The notes under the pieces: generated by a model
What the model saw: only the letters and a program-made list of their open reading frames with translations
Told to the model about the DNA's origin: nothing
The model's database searches: none
From: Amphirosellinia nigrospora
Lineage: Eukaryota; Ascomycota; Sordariomycetes; Xylariales; Xylariaceae
DNA length: 64,000 nt
NCBI GenBank assembly: GCA_004123355.1
Contig: SCHM01000003.1
Span: 682,001-746,000 of the forward strand
Direction: 5' to 3'
Position numbers and translations under genes: made by a program
In this document: in pieces, positions 1-10,906 of the stretch
How the letters are laid out: each line of letters starts with the position of its first letter
How positions within the stretch are numbered: the stretch's first letter is position 1

Positions 1-2240
1 TCCACGAAAGGACGTAGTTTCTCGCGAATGACACTTTCATCCAAGTAATCCCACTTGACATCCCATTCCCAGAGGCCGTTCTTCTCATTAGGAATCTCTT
101 GTGCAAGAGCACGCACAGCCTGGTCACGCTCCTCATCAGACATGGCAGCTGCGGCAGTGGGCTCGAATTTGATGGGGATGAGTTGTCGTCTCGTAGTCGC
201 ATCTTCATCTTCATCTTCGAGGAGACCTTCGACTTCAGCAATCGTCTTGCGTTGCGGGCAGCACGTTGCGCCTGAGCCTTTTGCGCTGCGGCACCCAGAG
301 ATAGTTTGAAGGGTTGGTGCTACGAGGCCGGTCCTACTGGGGTGCCTATGTTCCATCTCTTGCGCCTGTCTCTCGAGGAATGAATCAGCCATGCCGCGGG
401 CCTGTTCACGTTCCGCCTCTTCCTTGATTCGGTCTTGCTCTTCTAGCTGGCGGTCGGCTTCATCAGCAGCAATCTCTCTTCCTCTCTTCGCGGCACGGTC
501 CCGCATCCAAGCACTACGATCTTTGTAGTACTCCTCTTTCTTCCGTGCTGCTTCTGCATCGTCATCGAAGTTTTGCAGCCAACGAAATGCCTCCTCTCGT
601 TTCGCCGCCGCATTTTCTTCGTCTGTGACATCGCGACCTTTCTCTCGCTCCAGAGCTGCGGTCCGGGATTTTTCGCGATTGAGCCAACGTCGCTCAGCAT
701 CTAGATAGGCCTTTTCGGCTTCGGATTTCTGTTTGGCAACCCTCCGTCGCTCCACTTCCTCGTCGCTCGCTGGATCATCGTCGTCATCCCTATTGTATGT
801 CACACCACCGTTGGTGATACCACCGTTGACAAAGTTGACAGACCGGTTGTAGTCTTTGCCCAATTCTGATTTTAGCCCTTTGGGGCCTGATGGCGCATTA
901 GGAACTCTTGGACCCAGTGGGATGTTATTTGTATTGGATGGTGGTGGCGAGACTAATCGGGAATGCCTAGGTGCACCGTTTCGTTGTCGTTCAAGAGCCT
1001 CAAGTTCTTCTTCTCTTTTTAACCGTTCCATATCCCGTTGAATACTTCGGTCCCTGAAAGCAGCAATTTCGGCGGCTACAGTCTCCCTCATCTCAGCCGG
1101 AATGTCGGCAAGTTCGTCGTCTTGTGCCAAGGGAATATTAACCACCTCGACATTGTCTCCATTTTGTGCAGACGTCTCTCCCATCGCCACGTCGCCATCC
1201 GCATCCATGCTAGATCGTGCTGGAGGGTAAAACAAGTTCTTGATGGTTTGCTTCAACGCACCTCTTGCCGTCTCGAGCCTTGCCTCGGCACCTGCCTCGT
1301 CCGTCCTACCTTCCTTATAATCTTCTAGGAATTTCGTGCATTTCTCGTCAAATCGGAATTGAAGCTGGGACTTCTCAAACTTATCGTATGCCTCGTCGTT
1401 GTCGTCTTCTGGAGGTGTATCTGAAGGGCTCTGTTTCTTGGTGGGGACTTGGACGTCGTGGAAGAGCTCGGAGCGATCCAAAGCGATTCGGTGTCTTCAA
1501 ATTGGGCAAACCCAAACTCTAGTTCCTTCCCGCTCGAGTCTACGGTTCGGTCCCAGCGCCGGAACTTGCCTGCTGCATAGAGGATTTGTTCAATACCCTG
1601 GTTTCCGCCAACTCCCTGAGTGATACCACTAACAAAGATGGTTCGGATGATCTCTTCTTTGGTTGGCGGTATCAAGGACTGTAAGTTCTCTCTACGACCT
1701 TGGTCTAAGCTGCGATCCATGCCAATGCCGGCCCTCGGGCCTGCTGATGTCGGTGTCTCGCCGTCCTTGCGGCCAGCAGCGCCAGGCGTGGAAGGCTTCC
1801 CCGACAGGGTGCCAAGGCGGATGACGGGGGCGTTGAAGTTAATGTTGGGCATGTTCGGGGGCGCTTGGAAGGAGGAGGGCATGCCGCTGGGTCGATTAGC
1901 TTGAGTGATGCTAGGCTGCTGAACGCCAGGTGGGCGCCATTCCTGGGGCAGACATGCCTGGGGGAGGTCCTGTGAGGGCGCGCGTCAGTACTCAGTACTC
2001 AGTCTTTGGAACGAGACGGGACGGACCAAGACCAGGGCAGAAGACATGCCTGGCGGGCCATTGGCGCCAGGATACGAGTTGTACGTGGGCGGTGGGCCGA
2101 AGCCGGGCACTTGAAAAACTCAGTCAGCGATCCTCACTCTCCACATCGGGGTGACACGATGCCTTCGTCGTCGTCGTGGGATGGCAGCGGCCATTCGATC
2201 GGCGAGGCGTCTTACCTCCGCCATATGGGTTATAGGCCAT
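1..2240 (-). CDS. RBM25-like splicing factor (RRM + PWI), 3' end outside window
   Basis: Nuclear pre-mRNA splicing factor of the RBM25/Snu71-like family, which binds RNA and links U1 snRNP to splice-site choice. The start at 2240 opens a tiny first exon (MAYNPYGG, 2240–2216), followed by a short proline/glycine-rich exon from 2109 and a third exon carrying the typical PNMPNINFNAPVIRLGT stretch. An RRM-like segment follows (TIFVSGITQG, about 1640–1500). Next comes a long, highly charged Arg/Glu-rich middle (about 1450–330), and finally the start of a PWI domain (NEKNGLWEWDVKWDYLDESV, about 95–30), cut by the window edge. The reading frame changes near 1926, near 1473, and twice between about 257 and 314; I read these as sequence indels because the conserved protein resumes each time. 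It is divergent from the bS21m gene, with a 550 bp shared upstream region. Family assignment is strong; exact exon ends are less sure. Confidence 0.85.
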
Positions 2241-2790
2241 GTTGACAAGGATGTATGTCGAGATCGCGTATGCTCACACCTGGTCGCAGTGTATGTGTAA
2301 GGGTAAGGAAGGCAGGTTATTGTGTCGTATATACTTGTAACGTCAATGTGGTATGGTGGGTCTGAGATTGTTTCGTGACAAGTTCGATCTATTTGCGAAT
2401 CTGCATGTCGCAAGGCTGGTTACCCATTTTTGCGACGAAGCTTTAAGACTGGGTCCGGCGAAGGCAAGAAGACAGGAAGAGCCAGACGCGATATGGATAT
2501 GGTTTCTCTTGACTAGCGTTAGTCTAGTGCAGCAATGGAACTAGACACAGCCACTGGATATTTGTTCTGTGGCTGGTGCATGCATGCATGCCTGTACAAC
2601 CCGTTACCTAATAAAGTCCAAGCACCTCAACTCTGTCTGCCACCCCTCTCTACCTGCCTAAGGTGGCCGTCCTTTTTTCGTTTTACAACAATTGCCCAAT
2701 ATGTATGTCCTCCAATTAAAAATCATCCATTCCTTTTTGCTAACAATCAGTCTCTGCAGGGCGGAAATTAGCCGGGTTGCTCAAGCAGCC

Positions 2791-3475
2791 ATGCGTTCAG
2801 CGACGTTACTTCGAGCCACGCCCATCCCATCTCAGCCGTATCGCTCACTCGTCCGAGCAGGCTCCGGCAGGAGTCGCATGTCTACGACCTCTATTCTACG
2901 TTCTCCTAACGAGCGCGCGAGACCGACGCTTACCTCCACAACGTCGCCATCAAAGACACAATCAAAGACACAGCACCAGTCTTACGCCAGCTGGACCAGC
3001 CCCGACCACACACAAGAAAATCTCGACAGCATTGCCGATATCAACATAAGAAAACCCAAGAGTTCAGCATATGAGATAGCATTCGGCGGCCAGGACGATA
3101 AGGGACAAGAAATAGAGGCGAGAAGCCCCCGCAATTCGCATCCGACATTTTCGGCATCGAATTCTCCGAGATTAAGCCAGACCAGGGTGTGAAGCGTGAG
3201 CCGCCCCTGCACCCCGCGCCTATCTGCGCATGGTCCCTCGCACTGGCCGCACCGTTCACGTTACGAATAACGTCGATGTCGCGCGGTCCTTCAAGATGCT
3301 GGCCGTACAGGTGGCCCAGAACGGGATTCGCCGGGAGTCCCAGCAGCAGCGGTTCCACGAGCGCCCGGGAAAGAAGCGGAAGAGGCTCCGGAGCGAGCGC
3401 TGGCGGGTGAGGTTCAGCAAAGGCTTCAAGGCTACTATTTCGAGAGTTCGGGAACTCACGGCGCAAGGCTGGTAA
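2791..3475 (+). CDS. mrp21: Mitochondrial ribosomal protein bS21m
   Basis: Small-subunit mitoribosome protein, homologue of bacterial bS21 and yeast Mrp21. The C-terminal half (about 3230–3475) contains the family signature: RTVHVTNNVDVARSFKMLA, then RRESQQQRFHERPG, KRKRLRSERWR and a final RVRELTAQGW. The N-terminal half from the ATG at 2791 is Ser/Thr/Arg-rich, as expected for a mitochondrial targeting and linker region. Between the halves, the segment FASDIFGIEFSEIKPDQGVK (about 3130–3195) lies in another frame, so two single-base frame changes are needed, near 3110–3120 and near 3215. There is no GT–AG intron that would explain them. A single-copy ribosomal protein is unlikely to be a pseudogene, so I attribute the breaks to sequence error. 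Confidence 0.85.
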
Positions 3476-4133
3476 ATCCCATGTATACTATAACGAGCAG
3501 CCCGGGCAGGCCGTTCAGGCATCGTTTCTTTGTAACATAGCGCTATTATATAGGCACTGCCTATTGCTTATGCCATAGAGACTCAGTCAATGCCGGAGGC
3601 GACGTGATATCTACCATGCATGAGCAAAACTTGGCCTTGAATAATATTATCCCCTATTGCGATAGCTCTTTTATATCAAAGGTCTAACTCCTTTCTTCGC
3701 TGCCTTTCAACGTGCTTACAGGATCAATAAAGCCGCACGTACCCGTAGCGTTAATTAAACAAAGACAATTCTACAAGGTGAATAATTTAGTCCGTCGTTG
3801 TCATCAGAGGCGGGAAAACTAAAATTGCATCCCCACCTGCTCGAGAAGTCAACGTGTGCTGTTAATCACTATCTTCTTTGCCTTCTATGTATTCCACATT
3901 CAGCTGGGTATATGAAGCTAAGGGCTCAGTTGAGTATGTCGCGAACCCGAGAAAGCCCGCCAATGTCACCGAGGCTGTTGGCTTCGCGCGGCCAAATGTC
4001 ATTCCAAAGCTTCAAATCTCGTATCCCCAATGAGCGCACATTGAAATAGTTGAGAGGTTAACGCGACGTAGGTGCCGGCGCGGGCCTTAGTTCGCCGTCT
4101 CGGCCTAAGGCTTTACCAGAGTTTGGCAGCGAC
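3476..4133. other. Intergenic between bS21m and kinesin
   Basis: No gene seen. It holds the presumed 3' UTR of bS21m and the promoter of the kinesin gene. A short inverted repeat, GCCTTAG ... CTAAGGC, occurs at about 4084–4112, just upstream of the proposed kinesin start. Confidence 0.5.
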
Positions 4134-7100
4134 ATGTCAGAACCTCAAGCTAAGTACGGGAATAACACTCGACCGGGGCATACAAAAAAGAGTGCTGATG
4201 TGTTTGGGCTAGCGGGAGTGGTGAGGGGTTAGATGAGGATGATTGTAGGTGTTTCAACGGCGAACAGTGGACGCTTTTTATTCTGATATGTAATCAGTGC
4301 CCTTTGCCGCATATAGAAAGTTTCACGCCTACTTGGAGAGAATTAGCAAGCTTGACCAGCAGCTTAATATCATGCAAACCATGATCAACGACACATTAAG
4401 GAGGGACAAGAACTTAGAAAACGAGATCAAGGTCATCGGCAATAAGAGTAAGCGCAAGGTCTCGATAATCTAAGCCGATGGCTTCAACGTAGTCAAACAC
4501 GAAGAAGGTTGTTGGCTGATCTAGTTTAGTCAGCAAGCGTAGAGGACACCAGACAGAACCCAACACGAACAACTTAACGTCGTCAAGACAACATCGAACT
4601 ATACAAACACAAGAGGAGGCTCGAGATGAAGCAGAGAACGAGGATAGTATGTTAGAGCTTCAAGGCCAACTCAAAGATGTCCAGACAGAGATACGGAATT
4701 TGTCGAGCGAGCACACAGTACAAAAATACCATCTCACTAAGGTTGCTAATAACAGGTCATCAGAAGATTGGGAAAACCTAGCTTCGCAGTCAAACAAGCT
4801 ACTCGGAAAATGGAATATTATAGCAAACCGAGTACGAGATAGTATTAGCAGCTACCTGGAGAAATACGACAAATTTCCGAGAACAACGATGTCTAATTAT
4901 TTAGAGATATTCCAAAAGCAATTTGAGGAGGGCAATTTCGAGTTGTGGAACAAAGAAGGTAAGAAAACAGGAGATTTTGAAGAGATATTGCTACAGGATT
5001 ACAGTAAGAACCAGAGCTGGTATCAACATGAGATAAAGCAACTTCAAGGCGAGAAGTCGATTAAAGAGATGGCTCTCGAGCAACTCCGTATCGATTTCTC
5101 TAATGAGAGACAGAAATTAGAAAACGAGCATAAAGAACGGTTGGCCGCCCAGGCAGCTGAGTACTCGCGCCTAATGGAAAATCAACGCCGCAAACACGAC
5201 TGGCTGGTGAACTGGCACAGCAGAAGGATAAATGAGAAGACTGAAAATGGCAGGAAAGAGTGACTTCCTTACAAAAAGAGAATACACGACTCATCCATAC
5301 GAGGGCGAAGAGCAAGCAGCATACTTGAAAGAAACGCAAAAAGCGGGCGAAGATATCCGAAACCTCGTCTCAGATCTCACTAAAAAGAAACAAGAGTTTG
5401 ACGCGATAGAAAAGCTGAATGAGGAACTCGAGATTCTCCTTAAAGAGAGCATGCAAAAGGTACCAGATGAACTCCAAGCGCTTCGCAAGGAAATAAAGGA
5501 ACTTGATGTCGGGAATAAGGCATATCTAGAGGAAATCGAACGACTTCGTAAGGCTGAGAAGAACTTAGACGAACAATCCAAAGAGTTAGAGTTTGAGCTC
5601 AAGAAATGCCAACAAGAAGTTATCGAATGTAGGGTGAGGCTAGCAAAAGCTCCGCAACAGATACAAGAGCTTGAAGACTTGCACGACAAGGCGACCAAGC
5701 GACTTAAAGATGAATACGATAGGGAAAAGACGCTAGCAGAGGAAGAACACGAAAGACGGATTCGGACGGAGAGGGAGAAGATGGAGAGGCTAGAGCAACT
5801 CGCAGAGTCTCTGAGGATCTCGAAACATGAACAAGCCGAACAACACTACATATACCTCGAAGAAACACGCGCAAATGGCAGGACGATGCGGATAAGATGA
5901 GGACTGAATGGCAAAAGGCTTGATCAATCTTACGCGCTAATTCGCGAGGCGAAAGCGAGCCTGTCTTCGAAGGATGCGAAAATAGGAACACTGCAACAAG
6001 AAGCAAAGGTAGCGCAGACTAGGATCCAGGATGTCACTTCTGAACTTGATCAGACGAGGGAAGATCAGAAGTCTACTCTAAAGGCTTGTGAGAACCTTGA
6101 ACTTTTGAGGCGAGGGGCGGAAAAGGAGGTGAAGGACCTTCGCCAAGCTCTTGAAGCAGCCCAAGATAAAATACAAAGTATTACTTCTAAACTTGACCAA
6201 AACCAAGACGCCCAGAAGTCCGCTTTGATAACACAAGAAGAGCCTAAGATCTCAAAGCATGAGGCTAAAAAGGAGTTGAGCGACCTCCGCCAGGTTCTCG
6301 AAGGCGTTCAGAATGAAAAAGAATCATTGAGGAAGAAAGTCGTCCGATTAGAAACCATAATCCAAAATGCGACAGGGAAGAACGAACTTCTCGATATCGA
6401 CCTCGAAACCGCGCAAGAAACCCTCACGACGAGGACGAAAGGGGTATCTGCTATTGGGGAGGAGTCAACAGAAAGAAAACAACGGCTGACCGCTCTACAG
6501 AGTCAAGTAGAACAGACACGAAAGCAATTAGCCGACGCTCAAGCACAAATTACGCAGAAAGATTCGCAGCTTGAGAAGCTGGAGCTCGCCCTCAAGCAGG
6601 AGCGGAGTAAAAGAGAGGAGCTTGACACCGCGCATCAGGGTAGCCGCGATGTAAATCAACGCCAGATCACAGAGTTGACAACACAATTGGACGCAAAAGC
6701 GAAGCAGTTGAAAGACGCCGAGCTATTGCACCATACCAGCATCACAGAGCAGAACAAACAATTAAACCAACAGAGCAAGACGATCAAAACCTTGGAGACG
6801 AAACTGGCAGAAGCACAGCAGGACACATGCGAGGTGCGAGATGCCACGAAGAAGGCTCTCGTCAAAGAAGAAACGAAGGGCGACCTCATCTTCGCCGAAT
6901 CCCAGAAACTGCAAAAGGGGTCCGCGTGATGTGCCGGATCCGGCCCTCCGGCCCCCAAGACGGGGCGCTCCTATCCTATGAGACGTCGGAGGACAAATCC
7001 CACGGCAAGCCTGCAGGGCTGGAACTCATCTCGAAAAAAGGGCTTTATGGGACCACGACGCAGGTGGACGACAGGACGAAGCACTACCGCTTCGACCGCG

Positions 7101-8368
7101 TGTTCGAGGCGCACGAGACGAACGCCGACGTGTGGCTCGAGACCAGCCAGTTCGTGCAGTCTTTCATCGACGGGCGCCAGGTCACGATTTTCTGCTACGG
7201 ACCGACGGCCACGGGGAAGACGTACACCATGAGCAACTCATCTCGCGACATCGATGTTGACGAGAACGGGACGCGATTCTCACCACGAAGGTATCATGCC
7301 GCGAGCAAAGATCCTTATTTTCGAGGAGGCGCGCAGACGAAAGGAGGAGGGCTGGACCGTGTCGGTGCGCGGCTGCTGTTACGAAGTCCACTTGAGAGAA
7401 ATACGCTTACTCCTGCCGAATCGCGTTGTCAAGACGAAAACCCTAGACCCCACGGCGCCGCCGTGGTGGCACGTCCGCGACGCCGAGTACCGGACGCTGG
7501 ACTCGGTCGCCGACTTTGACGATATGTTCGACGGCGCCATGGAGAGCCGCGCCTTCACGGCGACGAGTTAGTATTCTCATATGATTTATTCCCCGAGTTA
7601 GCAAGAATCTTTACTCCTCTGTATGAGCTGGTATTTTGCTTTAGACGCCAGTTCCTGACCCTTCACCACTTACAGCCTCCAACTCGAGCTCTTCGGTTTC
7701 GCACTTCGTCCTGTACCTCGAGCTCGAGGCCAAGTCACCCGATGAGGAGCGCCAGCAGAGGGAGCCTGTGTCTCGTGGACCTGGCGGGTTCTGAGGATCC
7801 TCACAAGTCGAGCGCCCCGGGCCCGGACGATCGGGGGACTCCCTCGGGACGAAGAAGCGCGGCGGAAGACGCAGAGAGGCAGATGCTACGCCGCGAACAG
7901 CGCCTGCGAGAAGGGATCGCGATCAACCAATCCCTCCGGGTATTGAGGAAGTCGATCCCGAAGATACGAAACCCCACCAGCGCGAACGGGAAGCCGACGC
8001 TCGAGGGGGCGACGAAGAGCTCGACGTTGGCCAAGCTTCTCGGCCCTTGTCTCGGGAGAGAGCTTGGTGCTGATGTTCGTCACGATCAACCTGGCGGTCG
8101 ACAGTCTCGCTGAGACGAAGGCGACTCTCGAATCCGGGAAAGAGGTAACGTACCCATCGCCGTACCCCAAAAATTAAATTTTTTGAGCTTTTGACTTTCC
8201 TTTCTCGAGAGCAACTTATTGATAAATCACTCATACATCTAGATTGCGGAAGTCAAGCAGTCTCCGAAGAGGACGGTCATGTCCGAAGCCCAACGCGTCA
8301 TAATTCCTCTTCCTGCGAGAAAACTTAGCGCTATTAAAGGGAGTAGGATTCCTATCCTCAAATCATAA
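4134..8368 (+). CDS. Divergent C-terminal-motor kinesin (kinesin-14-like)
   Basis: Microtubule motor with an N-terminal stalk and a C-terminal motor, the kinesin-14 (Kar3/KlpA) layout. Proposed exon 1 starts at ATG 4134 (MSEPQAKYGN). Introns are likely at 4221–4297, 4448–4529, 7567–7675 and 8145–8242. About 4300–6900 encodes a long Glu/Lys/Gln-rich coiled coil. The motor begins with GVRVMCRIRPSGP (about 6917), has the P-loop GPTATGKTYTM (about 7199–7231), switch I NSSSSVSH (7681–7704), switch II DLAGSE (7778–7795) and INQSLRVLRKSI (about 7923). The usual kinesin P-loop is GQTGSGKT, so Q→P and G→A are unusual. Several frame changes are required (for example near 5250, 5895, 6918, 7260, 7755 and 8060). 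It could be a fast-evolving accessory paralogue rather than the conserved Kar3 orthologue, or a decaying copy. Confidence 0.75.
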
Positions 8369-9930
8369 TATATCTTAGAGGTTTGAGGTTTAGGAATTGA
8401 TGTACACTACTTTGCCGAAGCATCGACGGCCGTGCACACGCGAGCGGTGGTTGACAATTGCGCCCGCCCATCTTCGTACAAATCAAGATAATCCCGAATG
8501 CAAGTTTAATGACCATTCTAGAAAATGGAAGTTGGATAGTGTCCTTGATAGTGGAGAATTTCCGAAATGCGCCGGATGGTTCCTTCGGAAGGTAGCCGGT
8601 TTGGTGTTAGCATCTACAGATACCTACACTACTATATTGTACTCAATATAAGTCTATATATCTTTAACACTAATCTATCCTACCTGGGTACTGTAATCTA
8701 CTATCGGTATGCAGGCGGCGTCTCGATATTATCTAGACGGTTGGAGTTGCTCACTACCGGGACACTAGAAACCGTTGACTTAGCTAGCAAAATGCGGAGA
8801 AAGCTCTGCGTTAGTGGTGAGTGAATTTGGTTGGTTTTGAATGTTTCAATCGGGTAGGATAGATAGAGTAGTTACAATCCTTCTCACCTTAGTGCGTTAC
8901 CTAACTTCTCAAGTAATAGTTGAGACTTGGCTTCGGGGCCTCTCGCATCTGGCCGTGGGGGATGACGACTACTGTACTGAGGTACTGTTCTATTCTATCC
9001 ATGGATGCTGAATAGGGCCGGCCATATATTCCTTCCGTACTGGCCGGCTATTGCCGTGGTTAGAGGAGCAAGTGAGTTAGTTGCCTGACTCGTGGTATTC
9101 AATGGCTTGGCTTCCCGTTACGCATGATTCGTGCAACTGGGACACTTTCCTTGCGGCTGAGGGCTGCTGAAGGCTAAATATACGTGCACAGCTACAGCTG
9201 CATGTGGTAGAGCTAGCTCTGTCGCCTTACTTACCTACTAAGTAGGTAGTGTACACTAGATTCTGCGTTGTTATATCCGTCTTGTTTCCAGACTGACGAG
9301 ATGTGACCCTGGCGGCCCTAAGCAGCGTTCACCCTTGTTATATCACACCCTCGGCGACGGGCTGATATAGCCAATGCCAATAGGAAGGTCTCATCACTTT
9401 TCAGTTTGGGAGCTATTTGTCAAGTTATGGTGTTGTGATTCCTCGTGCGAAGTGTAGCTATCTCTCGGAATAGGGACGTAGTAGCCGGCCACGCTATGAC
9501 GCTCACACGTATCTGTGCGTATGTTTCAACTCTCCTCCCAGACCTAGACCACATACGCCAATCCATCTATCCGTTATCATGCCTGTCTCTTGTTTGCACC
9601 AACCAACTTCATGGCGATGGTGTATTGATGCCCTCCAAATTTATCTAGTCAGCCTTAGTAGACAACTAGTGTCACAAACCGTCCGATTCTGACATCACCC
9701 CTCAACATGAAATGAAGCTTTTACAAAGACGCTAATACACTCCTTTATGACCGATAATCCGTAAACCTTTGATGTAACTCCGGCTGTTTTTCTGTTTACC
9801 AAAGTGACGTGCCCTCGAGACCAGACCACCACCATCCTTAGTACACACCCATTTTGCCTGCCATTAACACCTCCATCTAACCCTGCTCATTACCCGAAAA
9901 AGAGTGCCCCAAGTTAGAAACATGTGACAG
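8369..9930. other. Intergenic after kinesin
   Basis: About 1.56 kb between the 3' ends of the kinesin and the esterase (convergent genes). I see no convincing coding sequence. It contains a CCTACTAAGTAGGTAG palindromic-looking motif near 9235–9250, of the kind that recurs in other intergenic regions of this window. Confidence 0.45.
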
Positions 9931-10906
9931 CTAGATGCCCCTGGTAAATACCCTCCGAAGCCAGGATAGCCTGGCTTCCCGGGCTTGCTTCGACATCGGT
10001 GCTTCCGGGGCGATTCGATCATATCCATGCGGCCGCCGGGCAGACGTGAAGCTCGGCGCAAACCCCAGCTTGCCAAAGCCTTGTAGCGAACATCACAATC
10101 TCATCGCGAAACGGCTCCGCAGAGGCACACATCGATGAATGTGGGGGGCAGCTCTCTCAGATCAGCCGCCCTAGCTGGGGCTCGTACTCGGAGACGTCAT
10201 GCGTCCCGACGCGGTCGCCGAGCAGACAACGCCAGGCGAACTTGTTCATAGTCGAATTGTAGAACGGGCCGCTCGTGTACTGTTGGGCTGAAATGGTGTC
10301 GCTCCTGTCATCGAGCATGGGGATTCCAAGAACAGCCCTGACAGCTTTGGTCCCCTTTATCGCGCGCCATAAGCGCAGTGGCCGCCGCCAAGCAACCCCA
10401 GCGGAGGTTCCATATAAGATAAGACGACCAGGGTCGATCCCTAGTTGAGTAAGGTGTTTTTCGGCCCAAAGGAGACCGGCGTAACAGTCGTTCGCTGGTT
10501 GTTCGCCTGTGTTTTCTGGCGCCAGGCCGTACTCGACGCTAATGGTGATGGCATCGAGTTCCCTCGCCCATACGGCACTGGTGTCGAGACCCGCGAACCG
10601 GTTGCAGGAGATCAGCGCGCCTCCATGTATGTAAAAGATGCCGGGACGTAGTCTTTTTATGTTCGATTCCGCCATAGGTCTGACTATGGAGACTGTGAGG
10701 TTGCCCCTAGGGCCCGGTATCGTAAGATTCTCGACACGGACGCTCTTGTCCGCTAGTAAACCCTCCGTGAGCGGCTTTGTCCGACAATTAGAGACTTTTC
10801 GCACCCTCTCGACCTCGTAACGATCAGGGCCGTGACCTAGCGCTACAAGCACCTGATCGATAGCAGGGTCGTACGGTGGTCTGGGTTGGCGATCGGAGCG
10901 TGCCAT
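9931..10906 (-). CDS. Alpha/beta hydrolase fold-3 (HSL-type esterase/lipase)
   Basis: Serine hydrolase of the hormone-sensitive-lipase family, hydrolysing carboxyl esters; the substrate cannot be told. Start chosen at 10906 (MARSDRQPRPPYDPAID). The oxyanion-hole motif HGG lies in FYIHGGALISCNRFAGLD (about 10640–10585), followed by VEYGLAPE and the nucleophile elbow YGTSAG (about 10420–10400; Ser is the nucleophile). The C-terminal part is read in other frames: PARAADLRELPPTFIDV (about 10180–10130), AEPFRDEIVMFATRLWQAGV with the acid residue, and HGYDRIAPEAPMSKQAREA with the catalytic His (about 10030–9960), ending at the stop 9931–9933. About five single-base frame changes are needed; two of them (near 10398 and 10354) cancel each other. 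Total about 325 codons, normal for the family. Convergent with the kinesin gene. Confidence 0.8.
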
